Below are positions 7,886-15,757 of a DNA stretch of 64,000 bases, piece by piece. Location: positions 1-64,000 of the forward strand of contig JARSSH010000029.1 of assembly GCA_029624815.1 (NCBI GenBank). Reading direction: 5' to 3'. Numbering within the stretch: position 1 is the first letter of the stretch; every line of letters begins with the position of its first letter. The position numbers were made by a program, and so were the translations under genes. Below the pieces are notes generated by a model that saw only the letters and a list, made by a program, of their open reading frames with translations, searched no databases and was not told the origin of the DNA. The DNA comes from Candidatus Competibacter sp. Lineage in GTDB: Bacteria; Pseudomonadota; Gammaproteobacteria; Competibacterales; Competibacteraceae.

Positions 7886-8680
7886 TTAAAATCCGTCCAC
7901 CGAAGTATAACCGACAATTTTTGCCTGATCATTGAGAAGCACAATCCAGCCATCCAGTATTTTCTGGCTAGTCAGTGGCAGGTAATATAAACGGTCTAGC
8001 GCCAGATTAATGCTGTGCGCGGCGGCATCGATAACGGCCCGCGCTTCGACCGGGCACTGGGCGCGCAGGTCGCTCAGCTTCTTCATGCGGGCCTGCACCT
8101 CAGTCTCGCTTTTCTCATAGGCCTGCCACCAACCGGGGCGTGCGCTCGGCTCCACGCCTTGCAGCGACTGATCGATGCTGGCGAGCATTTCTCGGTTGTC
8201 TTTGGGGGTGCGTGTGCCGATCAGCCGTGGCCCCCGCCATGATAGATGCCGCAAGTCTGGCGGCGCCTGCGGTAGTTGCGCCGGGTCGATCTGCGCGGCG
8301 GACACCGCCACAAAGCGGTCTGTTTCAAATGCCAGCACCACCGGGCGCGCCAGCGCCATGCTATGCAGGCCGTAGCTCAGCGCGCCTAGTTGCAGCAGGG
8401 CGACCAGCGACAAGTCCAACAGCAGAGCACGGCGTGACTTGTAGGGGTTATACAAAATAGCGCTTAGAAGCGGGCCGCATACCACGATCACCCCTGCCGT
8501 CAGCCCTAACAGGCGGTCACCGCCGGCCAGACTGTAAAAGGGAAAGGGGTACCACACGCCCAACACCAAGGTTGCCGCCAGCGCGGCAAGGCTGGCGCTG
8601 ATGCCCAAATGCACCGCGCCAGCCTTGCAGGCTGCATGGAGTCTGGTTTTGTCCATCGTTTTCAATAACGCGGAAATCAT
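7886..8680 (-). CDS. TfpX/TfpZ-family type IV pilin accessory protein
   Basis: A 264-residue inner-membrane protein immediately after two pilin genes, the normal place for this accessory factor. It has the family layout: an N-terminal membrane segment ending VWYPFPFYSLAGGDRLLGLTAGVIVVCGPLLSAILYNP, a third hydrophobic segment (LSLVALLQLGALSYGLHSM), then a soluble domain ending ALDRLYYLPLTSQKILDGWIVLLN. It aligns by eye with the displaced copy at 2586-3338 but is clearly diverged. The start at 8680 has GGAGAGG close before it; ATG 8656 is an alternative. It probably forms an operon with the pilins and perhaps the downstream fusion gene. Confidence 0.8.
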   Translation of the reverse strand: MISALLKTMDKTRLHAACKAGAVHLGISASLAALAATLVLGVWYPFPFYSLAGGDRLLGLTAGVIVVCGPLLSAILYNPYKSRRALLLDLSLVALLQLGALSYGLHSMALARPVVLAFETDRFVAVSAAQIDPAQLPQAPPDLRHLSWRGPRLIGTRTPKDNREMLASIDQSLQGVEPSARPGWWQAYEKSETEVQARMKKLSDLRAQCPVEARAVIDAAAHSINLALDRLYYLPLTSQKILDGWIVLLNDQAKIVGYTSVDGF

Positions 8681-8707
8681 ACCTCTCCGCCGATGGCGGA
8701 AAAAGCA

Positions 8708-9253
8708 TCAACGACACTGGGCGGGGGCGTACTTGGCCAGCATCGTTGCGCCGCCGAGTACCGTGATGCCACTGGCGCTGGCCGTAGCGCTAGTTGCGGA
8801 CGCGCAGCCCCAGTCCACCGCGCCCGTATCGCCGGCGGCGATGGCGGCGGATAACCCTTGACCACCGCCTGCGGCGGCATTGCGCACCCACGGGGTCAGG
8901 GTAAGAACATTCTGAGCCGATGCCACGCCCACGCTTGTGGGGTTGTACGTAACGGTGATAAGGCCTGTACCGCTGTCGATCAGCACCGAGTTGACGAATT
9001 TGGAGTTGGCGCCCGTGCTGCTGGCCTGCGCGTTCCACGCCGTGGCGACGCGTTGCAAATCGATGCTGGCGGCAGCGGCTTCCCCTGCAATCATCAGCTT
9101 GGCCGTTTCGGCCAGGGCCAGCCCCTCGGCGACACGGGTGCGAATGGTGTAATCCTGGTAGGCTGGAATGGCGATGGCGGCCAGAATGCCGACGATCGCC
9201 ACGACGATCATCAATTCAATGAGGGTAAATCCTTTTTGTAGCGATGCGTTCAT
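8708..9253 (-). CDS. Type IV pilin (PilA-like), second copy
   Basis: A 181-residue major-type pilin. It has a short positive leader (MNASLQKG), the prepilin peptidase site G|FTLIELM with Glu5, and the hydrophobic N-terminal helix ([23 protein letters not shown]). C-terminal cysteines (WGCASATS and the final QCR) would form the disulfide loop. The reading frame is open further upstream, but ATG 9253 is chosen because it gives a normal leader and has GGAGAGG eight bases before it. It is a tandem paralogue of the pilin at 9363-9905, sharing most of its sequence but differing in the middle. A terminator-like hairpin separates the two, so this copy may be read at a lower level. Confidence 0.92.
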   Translation of the reverse strand: MNASLQKGFTLIELMIVVAIVGILAAIAIPAYQDYTIRTRVAEGLALAETAKLMIAGEAAAASIDLQRVATAWNAQASSTGANSKFVNSVLIDSGTGLITVTYNPTSVGVASAQNVLTLTPWVRNAAAGGGQGLSAAIAAGDTGAVDWGCASATSATASASGITVLGGATMLAKYAPAQCR

Positions 9254-9315
9254 CTCGAAAACCTCTCCGTGCAAACGGGTTGATGCACCCGAAACTCATC
9301 GAGTGGCCGATCCAT

Positions 9316-9343
9316 AAAAAAAGGGCACCGAAGCGCCCTTTTT
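9316..9343 (-). terminator. Rho-independent terminator between the two pilin genes
   Basis: GGGC-A-C / G-C-GCCC stem with a CGAA loop (9323-9338), flanked by an A-run (9315-9322) and a T-run (9339-9343). Read on the minus strand it gives a hairpin followed by seven Us just after the first pilin gene. The flanking runs make it potentially bidirectional. Partial read-through would feed the second pilin and tfpZ. Confidence 0.75.
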
Positions 9344-9362
9344 GGACCGTATTACGTTCGAA

Positions 9363-9905
9363 TCAACGGCACTGAGCGGGGGCGTACTTGGCCAGCATGT
9401 TTCCGGCGGTGCCTACCGTGATGCCACTGGCGCTGGCGGTGGCGTTGGTTGCGGACGCGCAACCCCAGTCCACCACGCCCGAGTCGCCAGCGACGATGGC
9501 GGCAGCCAACGATTGACCGGCGCCTGCCGCGGCATTGCGCACCCACGGGGTCAGGGTAATCAGATTCTGACCCGATATCACGCCCACGTTCGCGGGGTTG
9601 TACGTGATGCTGATAACACCTGTGCCGCCAGCGATCGTCACCGAGTCGACGAATTTGGAGTTGGCGCCCGTGTTGCTGGCCTGTGCGTTCCAAGTCGTGG
9701 CGACGCGAGTTAGATCGGCAGCGGCGGCGGCGCCATCGGTGGCAACGGCCAGTTTGGCGGGTTCGGCCAAGCTCAAGCCTTCAGTGACGCGGGAGCGAAT
9801 GGTGTAATCCTGATAAGCCGGAATGGCGATGGCGGCCAGAATACCGATGATCGCCACGACGATCATGAGTTCGATCAAGGTAAAGCCGCGTTGGAACTTG
9901 TTCAT
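9363..9905 (-). CDS. Type IV pilin (PilA-like), promoter-proximal copy
   Basis: A 180-residue type IV pilin: leader MNKFQRG, cleavage before FTLIELM with Glu5, then the polymerisation helix [23 protein letters not shown]. The globular domain ends with WGCASATN and AKYAPAQCR, the disulfide pair. It is first in the leftward pilin cluster, about 90 bases below a sigma-54-type promoter, and has its own downstream terminator, so it is probably the abundant pilin. The second pilin has nearly the same start and end but a different centre, typical of tandem duplication with divergence of the surface-exposed part. Confidence 0.93.
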   Translation of the reverse strand: MNKFQRGFTLIELMIVVAIIGILAAIAIPAYQDYTIRSRVTEGLSLAEPAKLAVATDGAAAAADLTRVATTWNAQASNTGANSKFVDSVTIAGGTGVISITYNPANVGVISGQNLITLTPWVRNAAAGAGQSLAAAIVAGDSGVVDWGCASATNATASASGITVGTAGNMLAKYAPAQCR

Positions 9906-9994
9906 GGGATGCTCCTTACTGCACTTGGATGAAAACCCGTTGGGGGACTTGAGAGTTTTCGGGGATCATTGTTCGATCCCGTCGCGTACCCTGT

Positions 9995-10010
9995 TGCAGA
10001 GGGTGTGCCA
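9995..10010 (-). promoter_or_regulatory. Sigma-54 promoter of the pilin cluster
   Basis: On the minus strand TGGCACACCCTCTGCA matches the sigma-54 consensus (TGGCAC, then GC at the correct -24/-12 spacing) with one change in the -12 box. It lies about 90 bases upstream of the first pilin ATG. pilA genes in gammaproteobacteria are classically read by RpoN with the PilS/PilR system, so position and target agree. The region further upstream (10020-10080) is AT-rich, as expected for activator binding and bending. Confidence 0.75.
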
Positions 10011-10168
10011 ATCAGTCCAATGATGGGAGAATTTTATTTAACATATTGTTAAATAAAGAATAATAATTGAAATCCTCTGTGGCGTCATGCTAAACAGTCC
10101 CAAAAGTACGTCATTCGTCTCGCTCAAGAGTGACCCTGATCGGCGTAGGCTGACAAAAATGGTCAGAA

Positions 10169-11380
10169 TCAAAAGACGCCCTGACCCTTTAGCGTCGCCA
10201 ATTCCACTTCACTCAGCCCCAGCAGCCCGCCGAACACCTCCGCGTTGTGGCGGCCGATCTCCGGCCCCGGCCAGTCGGTCGCCCCCGGCGTGGCCGCCAG
10301 CCTGGGCAGAATAGCGGGAATTTTCAGCGGCTTACCGTCGATCTCCACCGTCTCGAACAAGCCGCGCGCCTGAAAATGCGGATCGGCGACCATGTCCGCC
10401 ACGTTGTAGATCGGTCCCGCTGGCACGTCCGCCGCCGCCAGCCGCGCCAGCGCCTCCCCGCTGTCCAGCGTCGCCGTCCAGGCCGCCAGCGCCGCGTCGA
10501 TCTCGGCCTGGTGCTCGACCCGGCCGGCGTTGTGGGCCAGTCGCGGGTCTTCGGCCAAATCCGCCCGCCCGGCGGCGTGCATCAGCCGCTTGTAAATCGA
10601 ATCGCCGTTGCCGCCGATGATCGCGTACTTACCGTCCCGGCAGCGATAGGTGCCGGTCGGCACGATGCCGGTCACGGTCGAACCGGACGGCTCGCGAATC
10701 GCGCCCGCGCCATCGTATTCCGGCACCACCGCCTCCAGCAGATTGAACACCGACTCGTACAGGGCCACGTCCACGGTCTGGCCAGCGTGCGGCGCGCGGC
10801 GCAAGCGGTCGAACAGGGCCAGCAGCACGCCGAAGGCCGCGTGCAGGCCGGCGAAGGTATCGCCGAGGCTGAGGTTAGGCCGCACCGGCGGCTCGTCGGG
10901 CACGCCGTTGACGTAGCGCAGCCCGCCGATTCCCTCGCACACCGAAGCGTAGCCGGGCCGGGCGGCGTAGGGGCCATCCTGTCCGTAGCCAGAAATCCGC
11001 GCGAAGATCAGGCCGGGATTGACCGGTTTCAGATCGTCCGGCCCCAAGCCCCAACCTTCCAGGATGCCGGGACGGAAGTTCTCGATCAGCACGTCGCAGC
11101 GTTCCGCCAGCCGCCGGGCCAGCGCGCGGCCGGCGGGATCGCGCAGGTTCAGAGTCACGCATTTCTTATTGCGGCCCAGACTGCGCCACCACAGCGACGC
11201 GCCGTCGCGGACGATGCGCCACTGCCGGATCGGATCGCCGCCCGGCGGTTCGACCTTGATCACCTCGGCGCCGAAATAGGCCAGCAGGGTGCCGGCGAAC
11301 GGGCCGGCCAGCAACTGGCCGAGTTCGAGCACGCGGATGCCGTCCAGCGGACGGGGAGTGGAGGTAGGAACGACGGACAT
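10169..11380 (-). CDS. Class III (CaiB/BaiF-type) CoA-transferase
   Basis: A 403-residue family III CoA-transferase that would move CoA between acyl-CoA thioesters in the cytoplasm. The hallmark opening is present (LDGIRVLELGQLLAGPFAGTLLAYFGAEVIKVEPPGGDPIR), with RNKKCVTLNLRDPAGRA, the ENFRPG motif, and SGYGQDGPYAARPGYA. In this family a conserved Asp carries the glutaryl/aspartyl-CoA intermediate, here probably in LGDTFAG. The open frame extends 55 codons further, but those codons run through an intergenic DNA repeat, so ATG 11380 is chosen. The substrate (formyl, succinyl, carnitine-like or other) cannot be told from sequence, and no pathway genes are adjacent. Confidence 0.85.
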   Translation of the reverse strand: MSVVPTSTPRPLDGIRVLELGQLLAGPFAGTLLAYFGAEVIKVEPPGGDPIRQWRIVRDGASLWWRSLGRNKKCVTLNLRDPAGRALARRLAERCDVLIENFRPGILEGWGLGPDDLKPVNPGLIFARISGYGQDGPYAARPGYASVCEGIGGLRYVNGVPDEPPVRPNLSLGDTFAGLHAAFGVLLALFDRLRRAPHAGQTVDVALYESVFNLLEAVVPEYDGAGAIREPSGSTVTGIVPTGTYRCRDGKYAIIGGNGDSIYKRLMHAAGRADLAEDPRLAHNAGRVEHQAEIDAALAAWTATLDSGEALARLAAADVPAGPIYNVADMVADPHFQARGLFETVEIDGKPLKIPAILPRLAATPGATDWPGPEIGRHNAEVFGGLLGLSEVELATLKGQGVF

Positions 11381-11445
11381 GATGCGATCACTCCATGGGC
11401 CTAATATTGCGTTGTGGTGTCTTATGGCAAGGCGAGTTCCAACAG

Positions 11446-11513
11446 GATCCAATCCCAAAATATAACCGTTCGCTCCCCTCGCCCGCTGGCGGGAGAGGGG
11501 CTGGGGGTGAGGG
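11446..11513. repeat. 68-bp direct repeat, copy 1
   Basis: A 68-base unit beginning GATCC-A-TCCCAAAATATAACC and ending in the GC-rich stretch GGGAGAGGGGCTGGGGGTGAGGG. It recurs almost unchanged at 11678-11745. The GC-rich half contains CTCGCCCGCTGGCGGGAG, which folds into a hairpin. Such units are dispersed intergenic repeats in many proteobacteria; a degraded relative lies near 14130-14165. Confidence 0.8.
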
Positions 11514-11596
11514 TGTCCGTCATCACCGATCAATCCACAACTCAAAGAGGATCGCTATATGGCTCTTTTCAATGAGTTGTGAGCGACTCGGAGGCG

Positions 11597-11658
11597 GAAA
11601 TCCCCCCAACCCCCCTTTTTCAAAGGGGGGCACCGCGTCAGCGGCTGGGGGGATTTAG
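11597..11658. repeat. Palindromic intergenic repeat between the two 68-bp copies
   Basis: A quasi-palindrome: AAATCCCCCCAACCCCCC...CAAAGGGGGG... and then CTGGGGGGATTTA. Read as protein it gives the familiar NPPNPPFSKGG string, a recognised sign of a widespread intergenic repeat family rather than a gene. It is flanked by the two 68-bp direct repeats. Confidence 0.7.
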
Positions 11659-11677
11659 CTCGAACGTCCACCAAAAC

Positions 11678-11745
11678 GATCCAGTCCCAAAATATAACCG
11701 TTCGCTCCCCTCGCCCGCTGGCGGGAGAGGGGCTGGGGGTGAGGG
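11678..11745. repeat. 68-bp direct repeat, copy 2
   Basis: The second copy of the unit at 11446-11513, differing at only a position or two (GATCCAGT for GATCCAAT near the start). The two copies are 232 bases apart in the same orientation. The rest of the gap (11746-11923) is AT-rich around 11790-11850 and should hold the promoter of the sulfite/nitrite reductase. Confidence 0.8.
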
Positions 11746-11923
11746 GGTTTGAATCATCCGGGCGTCCACAACCCGAATAGGATGGCTATAAGTGAAAAAG
11801 TTATAAATTTATGGTTAAAAAATGCTTTATGGGCATATGCGGCAATGCTAGTGTCTGAGCATAGTCGCCCACGGTCGATTTTGCCGGGGCGCGATCAGTG
11901 GATTCTCAGCGGGAGCGACGACG

Positions 11924-13624
11924 ATGTACCAGTACGACCAAGTCGACCAGACGCTTGTGGACGAGCGGGTCGCCCAATACCGAGGCCAGGTCCGGCGCTA
12001 TCTGGCCGGCGAGCTGAGCGACGACGAGTTTCGGCCGCTGCGGCTGATGAATGGTCTCTATCTCCAGCGTCATGCGCCGATGCTGCGGGTCGCCATTCCC
12101 TACGGTTTGCTGTCTTCCGATCAGTTACGAGTGCTGGCCCATATCGCCCGCCGCTATGATCGGGGCTTTGGCCATTTCACCACCCGCCAGAACATCCAAT
12201 ACAACTGGCCCAAACTGGAAGAGACCCCGGATATTCTCGCCGAACTGGCCCAAGTTCAGATGCACGCCATCCAGACCAGCGGCAACTGCATTCGCAACGT
12301 CACCGCCGACCATCTGGCCGGGGTTGCCCCGGACGAGATCGAAGACCCGCGCCTCTACTGCGAAATCATCCGCCAGTGGTCCACTTTTCACCCGGAATTT
12401 TCCTACCTGCCGCGCAAGTTCAAGATTGCCGTCACCGGCGCTCGTCATGACCGCGCCGCCGCCCAGGTCCACGATATCGGCCTGAATCTGGCGCGCGGCG
12501 AGCGGGGCGAGATCGGTTTCCGGGTGTTGGTCGGCGGCGGATTGGGCCGCACCCCGCTGATCGGCCACGTCATCCGCGAGTTCCTGCCCCAGCGCGATCT
12601 GCTGTCCTACCTGGAAGCGATCCTGCGGGTCTACAACCAGCACGGCCGGCGCGACAATCTCTACAAGGCCCGCATCAAGATCCTGGTCAAGGCGCTGGGG
12701 CCGGAGACTTTCCGCCAGCAGGTCGAGGCGGAGTGGGAACAGATCAAGGATTCGGGGCTGGTATTGGATCAAACCGAGGTCGAACGGGTACGTCGCCATT
12801 TCGCGCCGCCGCCCTACGAGGCGGAGGCCGCTGGCGATTCCAGCTTCGAACAATGGCTCAAGGCCGATCCGGCGTTCGCCACCTGGGTGCGCCACAACGT
12901 CGCCGAGCACAAGGTGGCGGGTTATCGCAACGTGTTCGTGGCGCTGAAGGAGCCGGGAGCGCCGCCGGGCGACATCGACGCCGACCAGATGGAGGCGGTG
13001 GCCGATCTCGCCGATCGCTACAGCTTCGGCCAGATTCGCGCCACCCACCACCAGAACCTGCTGCTGGCCGATGTGCGTCAGGCCGATCTCTACCCGCTGT
13101 GGCGCACGCTCGATGGGCAAAAGCTGGCCGCGCCGGTGATCGGCACCCTGGCCGACATGATCTGCTGTCCCGGTCTGGACTTTTGCAGTCTGGCCAACGC
13201 CAGCTCGATCGCCATCGCCCAGCAGATCAACGAAAAATTCGACCGGCTCGATTATCTTTACGATCTGGGCGAGATCCGTCTCAACATGTCCGGCTGCATG
13301 AACGCCTGCGGCCATCATCACGTCGGCCATATCGGCATTCTCGGCGTCGATAAGAAAGGCGAGGAGTGGTACCAGATTTCCCTGGGCGGTTCCTCGGAAA
13401 ATGATGCCGCGCTCGGTGACATTCTCGGCCCGTCCGTGCCCAAGGCCGAAGTCGCCAACACCCTGGAGCGCATCCTGCGGGTTTACGTGGAGCGGCGCAC
13501 GGAGGGCGAACGCTTTCTTGACACCGTCCGGCGGATCGGGCTGGAGCCATTCCGGGTCCGGGCCTACGCGCCGGGCAGCAAAGAGGCCAAACAGGAGGAA
13601 AAGCGCTATGCGGTCGGTTATTAA
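11924..13624 (+). CDS. Siroheme sulfite/nitrite reductase (CysI-like hemoprotein)
   Basis: A 566-residue enzyme with two ferredoxin-like and siroheme-binding halves. It would reduce sulfite to sulfide (or nitrite to ammonia) with six electrons. The iron-sulfur cluster ligands are clear: C415-x5-C421 (CPGLDFC) and C458-x3-C462 (CMNAC), followed by GHHHVGHIGILG. The first half has TTRQNIQYNWPKLEETPDIL and TSGNCIRNVTADHLAG, the siroheme-contact region. ATG 11924 gives the normal family start (MYQYDQVDQTLVDERVAQYRGQVRRYL). The partner DUF934 gene overlaps its 3' end, an arrangement found with assimilatory sulfite reductases, which favours sulfite as the substrate. Confidence 0.88.
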   Translation: MYQYDQVDQTLVDERVAQYRGQVRRYLAGELSDDEFRPLRLMNGLYLQRHAPMLRVAIPYGLLSSDQLRVLAHIARRYDRGFGHFTTRQNIQYNWPKLEETPDILAELAQVQMHAIQTSGNCIRNVTADHLAGVAPDEIEDPRLYCEIIRQWSTFHPEFSYLPRKFKIAVTGARHDRAAAQVHDIGLNLARGERGEIGFRVLVGGGLGRTPLIGHVIREFLPQRDLLSYLEAILRVYNQHGRRDNLYKARIKILVKALGPETFRQQVEAEWEQIKDSGLVLDQTEVERVRRHFAPPPYEAEAAGDSSFEQWLKADPAFATWVRHNVAEHKVAGYRNVFVALKEPGAPPGDIDADQMEAVADLADRYSFGQIRATHHQNLLLADVRQADLYPLWRTLDGQKLAAPVIGTLADMICCPGLDFCSLANASSIAIAQQINEKFDRLDYLYDLGEIRLNMSGCMNACGHHHVGHIGILGVDKKGEEWYQISLGGSSENDAALGDILGPSVPKAEVANTLERILRVYVERRTEGERFLDTVRRIGLEPFRVRAYAPGSKEAKQEEKRYAVGY

Positions 13625-14093
13625 AAACCGCCAGATCGTCGAGGACCGCTGGCAAGCGGTCGGCGACGATGACGAACCGCCGACTGGGCCGCTAATCGTG
13701 TCGCTGGCACGCTGGCGGCGGGAGCGGGCCGAATTGCTGGCGCGGGGCGGGCCGTTGGGGGTGCGCTTGCCGAACACCGCCGATGTGGCCGAACTCGTCG
13801 CCGATCTGGCGCTGTTGGATCTGGTGGCGCTGGAATTTCCCAAATTCAGCGATGGCCGCGCCTATTCGCAGGCTCGGCTGCTGCGGGAGCGCCACGGCTA
13901 TCGCGGCGAAATCCGCGCGGTGGGCGACGTGCTGCGCGATCAGTTGTTTTTCATGGCCCGTTGCGGCTTCGACGCCTTCGAAGCACGGGCCGACCGCGGC
14001 CTGGAGGACGCGCTGGCGGCATTTGACGACTTCAGCGCCAGCTACCAGCCGGCCGCCGACCAGCCGCTGCCTCTGTACCGGCGCGGGCGCTGA
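13608..14093 (+). CDS. DUF934 family protein, partner of sulfite reductase
   Basis: A 161-residue protein of the DUF934 family, usually encoded just after cysI-type sulfite reductases and thought to help sulfite reduction; its exact role is not settled. Family marks seen are GPLGVRLPNTADVAEL, VALEFPKFSDGRAYSQARLLRERHGYRGEIRAVGDVLRDQLFFMARCGFDAF, and the acidic C-terminal helix. ATG 13608 has AGGAGG about ten bases upstream and overlaps the reductase gene by 17 bases, so the two are co-translated. The frame stays open further upstream inside the reductase gene, which is not meaningful. Confidence 0.88.
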   Translation: MRSVIKNRQIVEDRWQAVGDDDEPPTGPLIVSLARWRRERAELLARGGPLGVRLPNTADVAELVADLALLDLVALEFPKFSDGRAYSQARLLRERHGYRGEIRAVGDVLRDQLFFMARCGFDAFEARADRGLEDALAAFDDFSASYQPAADQPLPLYRRGR

Positions 14094-14171
14094 GCGCCGC
14101 TCGCCCGCGCCCCGCCCGACGAAAACGGTCCGCTTCCGCCGGGAGAGGGCCGAGGGCGAGGGGGCCGTCTC

Positions 14172-14984
14172 TCAATCCAGATACCAGTCCGGCGGAATCG
14201 GGTCGTCGGCCGTTGCCGATCCCGGTTCCTCGGCGGTCTCCAGAGCGCCGTCGATGTTGACCACCACGGTGGTGACGTTATCGCTGGCATCCCGCATCAG
14301 CGCGAGGTGGATGAACGCCTTGACCGCTTCGTGGCAATCATGGTCGCTATGGATCAGCAGACGGCCGATCTCCTCGTCGCTCACGGTCTTGTTGAGACCG
14401 TCGCTGCACAGCAGGAACATATCGCCGGGACACAGCGGATGGATCACTTCGTCGATAAGCATCTCGTCGGCCGATCCGACCGCCCGGGTGATCACGTTGG
14501 CCAGCGGATGGCGGTGCGCGTCCTCGGGGGCGATCAGCCCCTGGTCCACCAGTTCCTGCACATGGCTGTGATCGCGGGTGAGTTGCTGGAGCTGATCGTC
14601 CCGCAGCCGGTAGATGCGACTGTCTCCCACCCACAGGCAGGCGCACTGCGCCCCGTAGGCCAGCAGCACCACCACCGTGCTGCCGATGGTGCGGTTCTGG
14701 TAACGCTGAGCCGATTCCTGCCGCAAACGCTGGTTGACCTCCTGCATCCGCTGCCGCACCGCATCCAGAAAATCCCGCCAGTCGAGCGGCGGCGGGATCT
14801 GTTGCAGGTTCTCGATCAGCATCTGGCTGGCGATGTCGCCGGCTTCGTGCCCGCCCATGCCGTCGGCGACCACCCAAAGGCCCATTTCGGGCATCACCAG
14901 GCAGGCGTCCTCGTTGATCGCCCGCACCATGCCGACATGGCTGCGGCCAGCGGACGACCATTTGAAGGTTTGTTGTTGGGTCAT
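14172..14984 (-). CDS. pppA: PP2C-type serine/threonine phosphatase of the T6SS (PppA-like)
   Basis: A 270-residue PPM/PP2C phosphatase. The metal-binding motifs are present in order: VRAINEDACLV, LWVVADGMGGHEAGD (residues about 38-50), LLCSDGLNKTVSDEEI and RDASDNVTTVVVNI. In T6SS loci this enzyme opposes the kinase PpkA and resets the FHA protein. Its ATG overlaps the tagF stop (ATGA, 14981-14984), so it is the last gene of the leftward T6SS operon. No ppkA kinase gene is found in the window, so its counterpart must be elsewhere or absent. The open frame upstream of ATG 14984 is inside tagF and is not used. Confidence 0.9.
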   Translation of the reverse strand: MTQQQTFKWSSAGRSHVGMVRAINEDACLVMPEMGLWVVADGMGGHEAGDIASQMLIENLQQIPPPLDWRDFLDAVRQRMQEVNQRLRQESAQRYQNRTIGSTVVVLLAYGAQCACLWVGDSRIYRLRDDQLQQLTRDHSHVQELVDQGLIAPEDAHRHPLANVITRAVGSADEMLIDEVIHPLCPGDMFLLCSDGLNKTVSDEEIGRLLIHSDHDCHEAVKAFIHLALMRDASDNVTTVVVNIDGALETAEEPGSATADDPIPPDWYLD

Positions 14985-15757
14985 GATGCTTCCTCTTCGG
15001 CGGCGGGCGGCTCGCCCGTGCGACGAGCGATATCGGCGGGCGCTCTTTCGTTCCAACCCCATTGGCGCCAGTTTCCGGCCAGCAGCGCCGCGAAACCGTC
15101 GCTCAGCGGCAGATCCTTGCAGATCAGCAGGCAGCGGGCGATCCAGTCGGAGCCATCGGTCCACCACAGGCTGTGCAGGGGGAAACCCCGCCGCAGCAGG
15201 TCGCTGGCCAGAAACGGCGAGATCCCGGCCGTTTCCAGCGTTTGCGGCAGCGGACAATACCAGGCGTTGCCGTCGCCCGCCGAACCCGTCGCCGGATAGC
15301 CGGTCGCGGGCGGCGCGCCCAGCTCCGCCACCTGCTGGCTGAAGCGGTCCAGATCCAGCTCGTCGCGCTCAAGCGCCGCCAGCGCCAGTCGCTCGGCTTG
15401 GCGAAACCACTCCTCGTTGCCGGCCGGTAGCGCGAACAGCGGCCAGTCCGGCGCCAGCGCGGCGGCGATCGCCAGCGGGTAGTAGCGTCCCACCCGGTCC
15501 ATGCTGGGCATCATGATACCAGCGTAGGCGGTGGACCCGCATAAGTTGGGGCCAAGCGCAAAGCGCCAGACCGGGCTGGTGCAATAATACTCCTGCCAGT
15601 TTTCGCCCAACTGTTCGCGACTGTGGGCGATGGCGGTTTGCAGCCAGCCATCCCAGGGGCCGACGAAGCTTTTGGGCAGATGGCGGCCGATGAAATCGCC
15701 CCGGCTGGGCAGCTTGCCGAAGAAGCCGGCCGCCGGACGCTCCAGGGTGGGGGTCAC
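14981..15757 (-). CDS. tagF: T6SS accessory protein TagF (ImpM)
   Basis: A 258-residue TagF/ImpM homologue, a cytoplasmic post-translational regulator that keeps T6SS assembly in check in species where it has been studied. Recognised from GFFGKLPSRGDFIGRHLP at the start, FVGPWDGWLQTAIAHSREQLG, MMPSMDRVGRYYPLAIAAAL, and the final SLWWTDGSDWIARCLLICKDLP. The start is GTG 15755-15757, which overlaps the tssM stop as GTGA; longer open frame upstream runs through tssM and gives a nonsense leader. It is followed, also with overlap, by the phosphatase gene. Confidence 0.9.
   Translation of the reverse strand: MTPTLERPAAGFFGKLPSRGDFIGRHLPKSFVGPWDGWLQTAIAHSREQLGENWQEYYCTSPVWRFALGPNLCGSTAYAGIMMPSMDRVGRYYPLAIAAALAPDWPLFALPAGNEEWFRQAERLALAALERDELDLDRFSQQVAELGAPPATGYPATGSAGDGNAWYCPLPQTLETAGISPFLASDLLRRGFPLHSLWWTDGSDWIARCLLICKDLPLSDGFAALLAGNWRQWGWNERAPADIARRTGEPPAAEEEAS

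Noticed and set aside
10247-11404. 385-codon open frame opposite the CoA-transferase
   Set aside because: Arginine/histidine-rich shadow with no family features.
12125-13843. 572-codon open frame opposite the sulfite reductase and DUF934 genes
   Set aside because: Antisense shadow of GC-rich coding DNA; composition is low-complexity and it has no recognisable family, while both genes on the other strand are clear.
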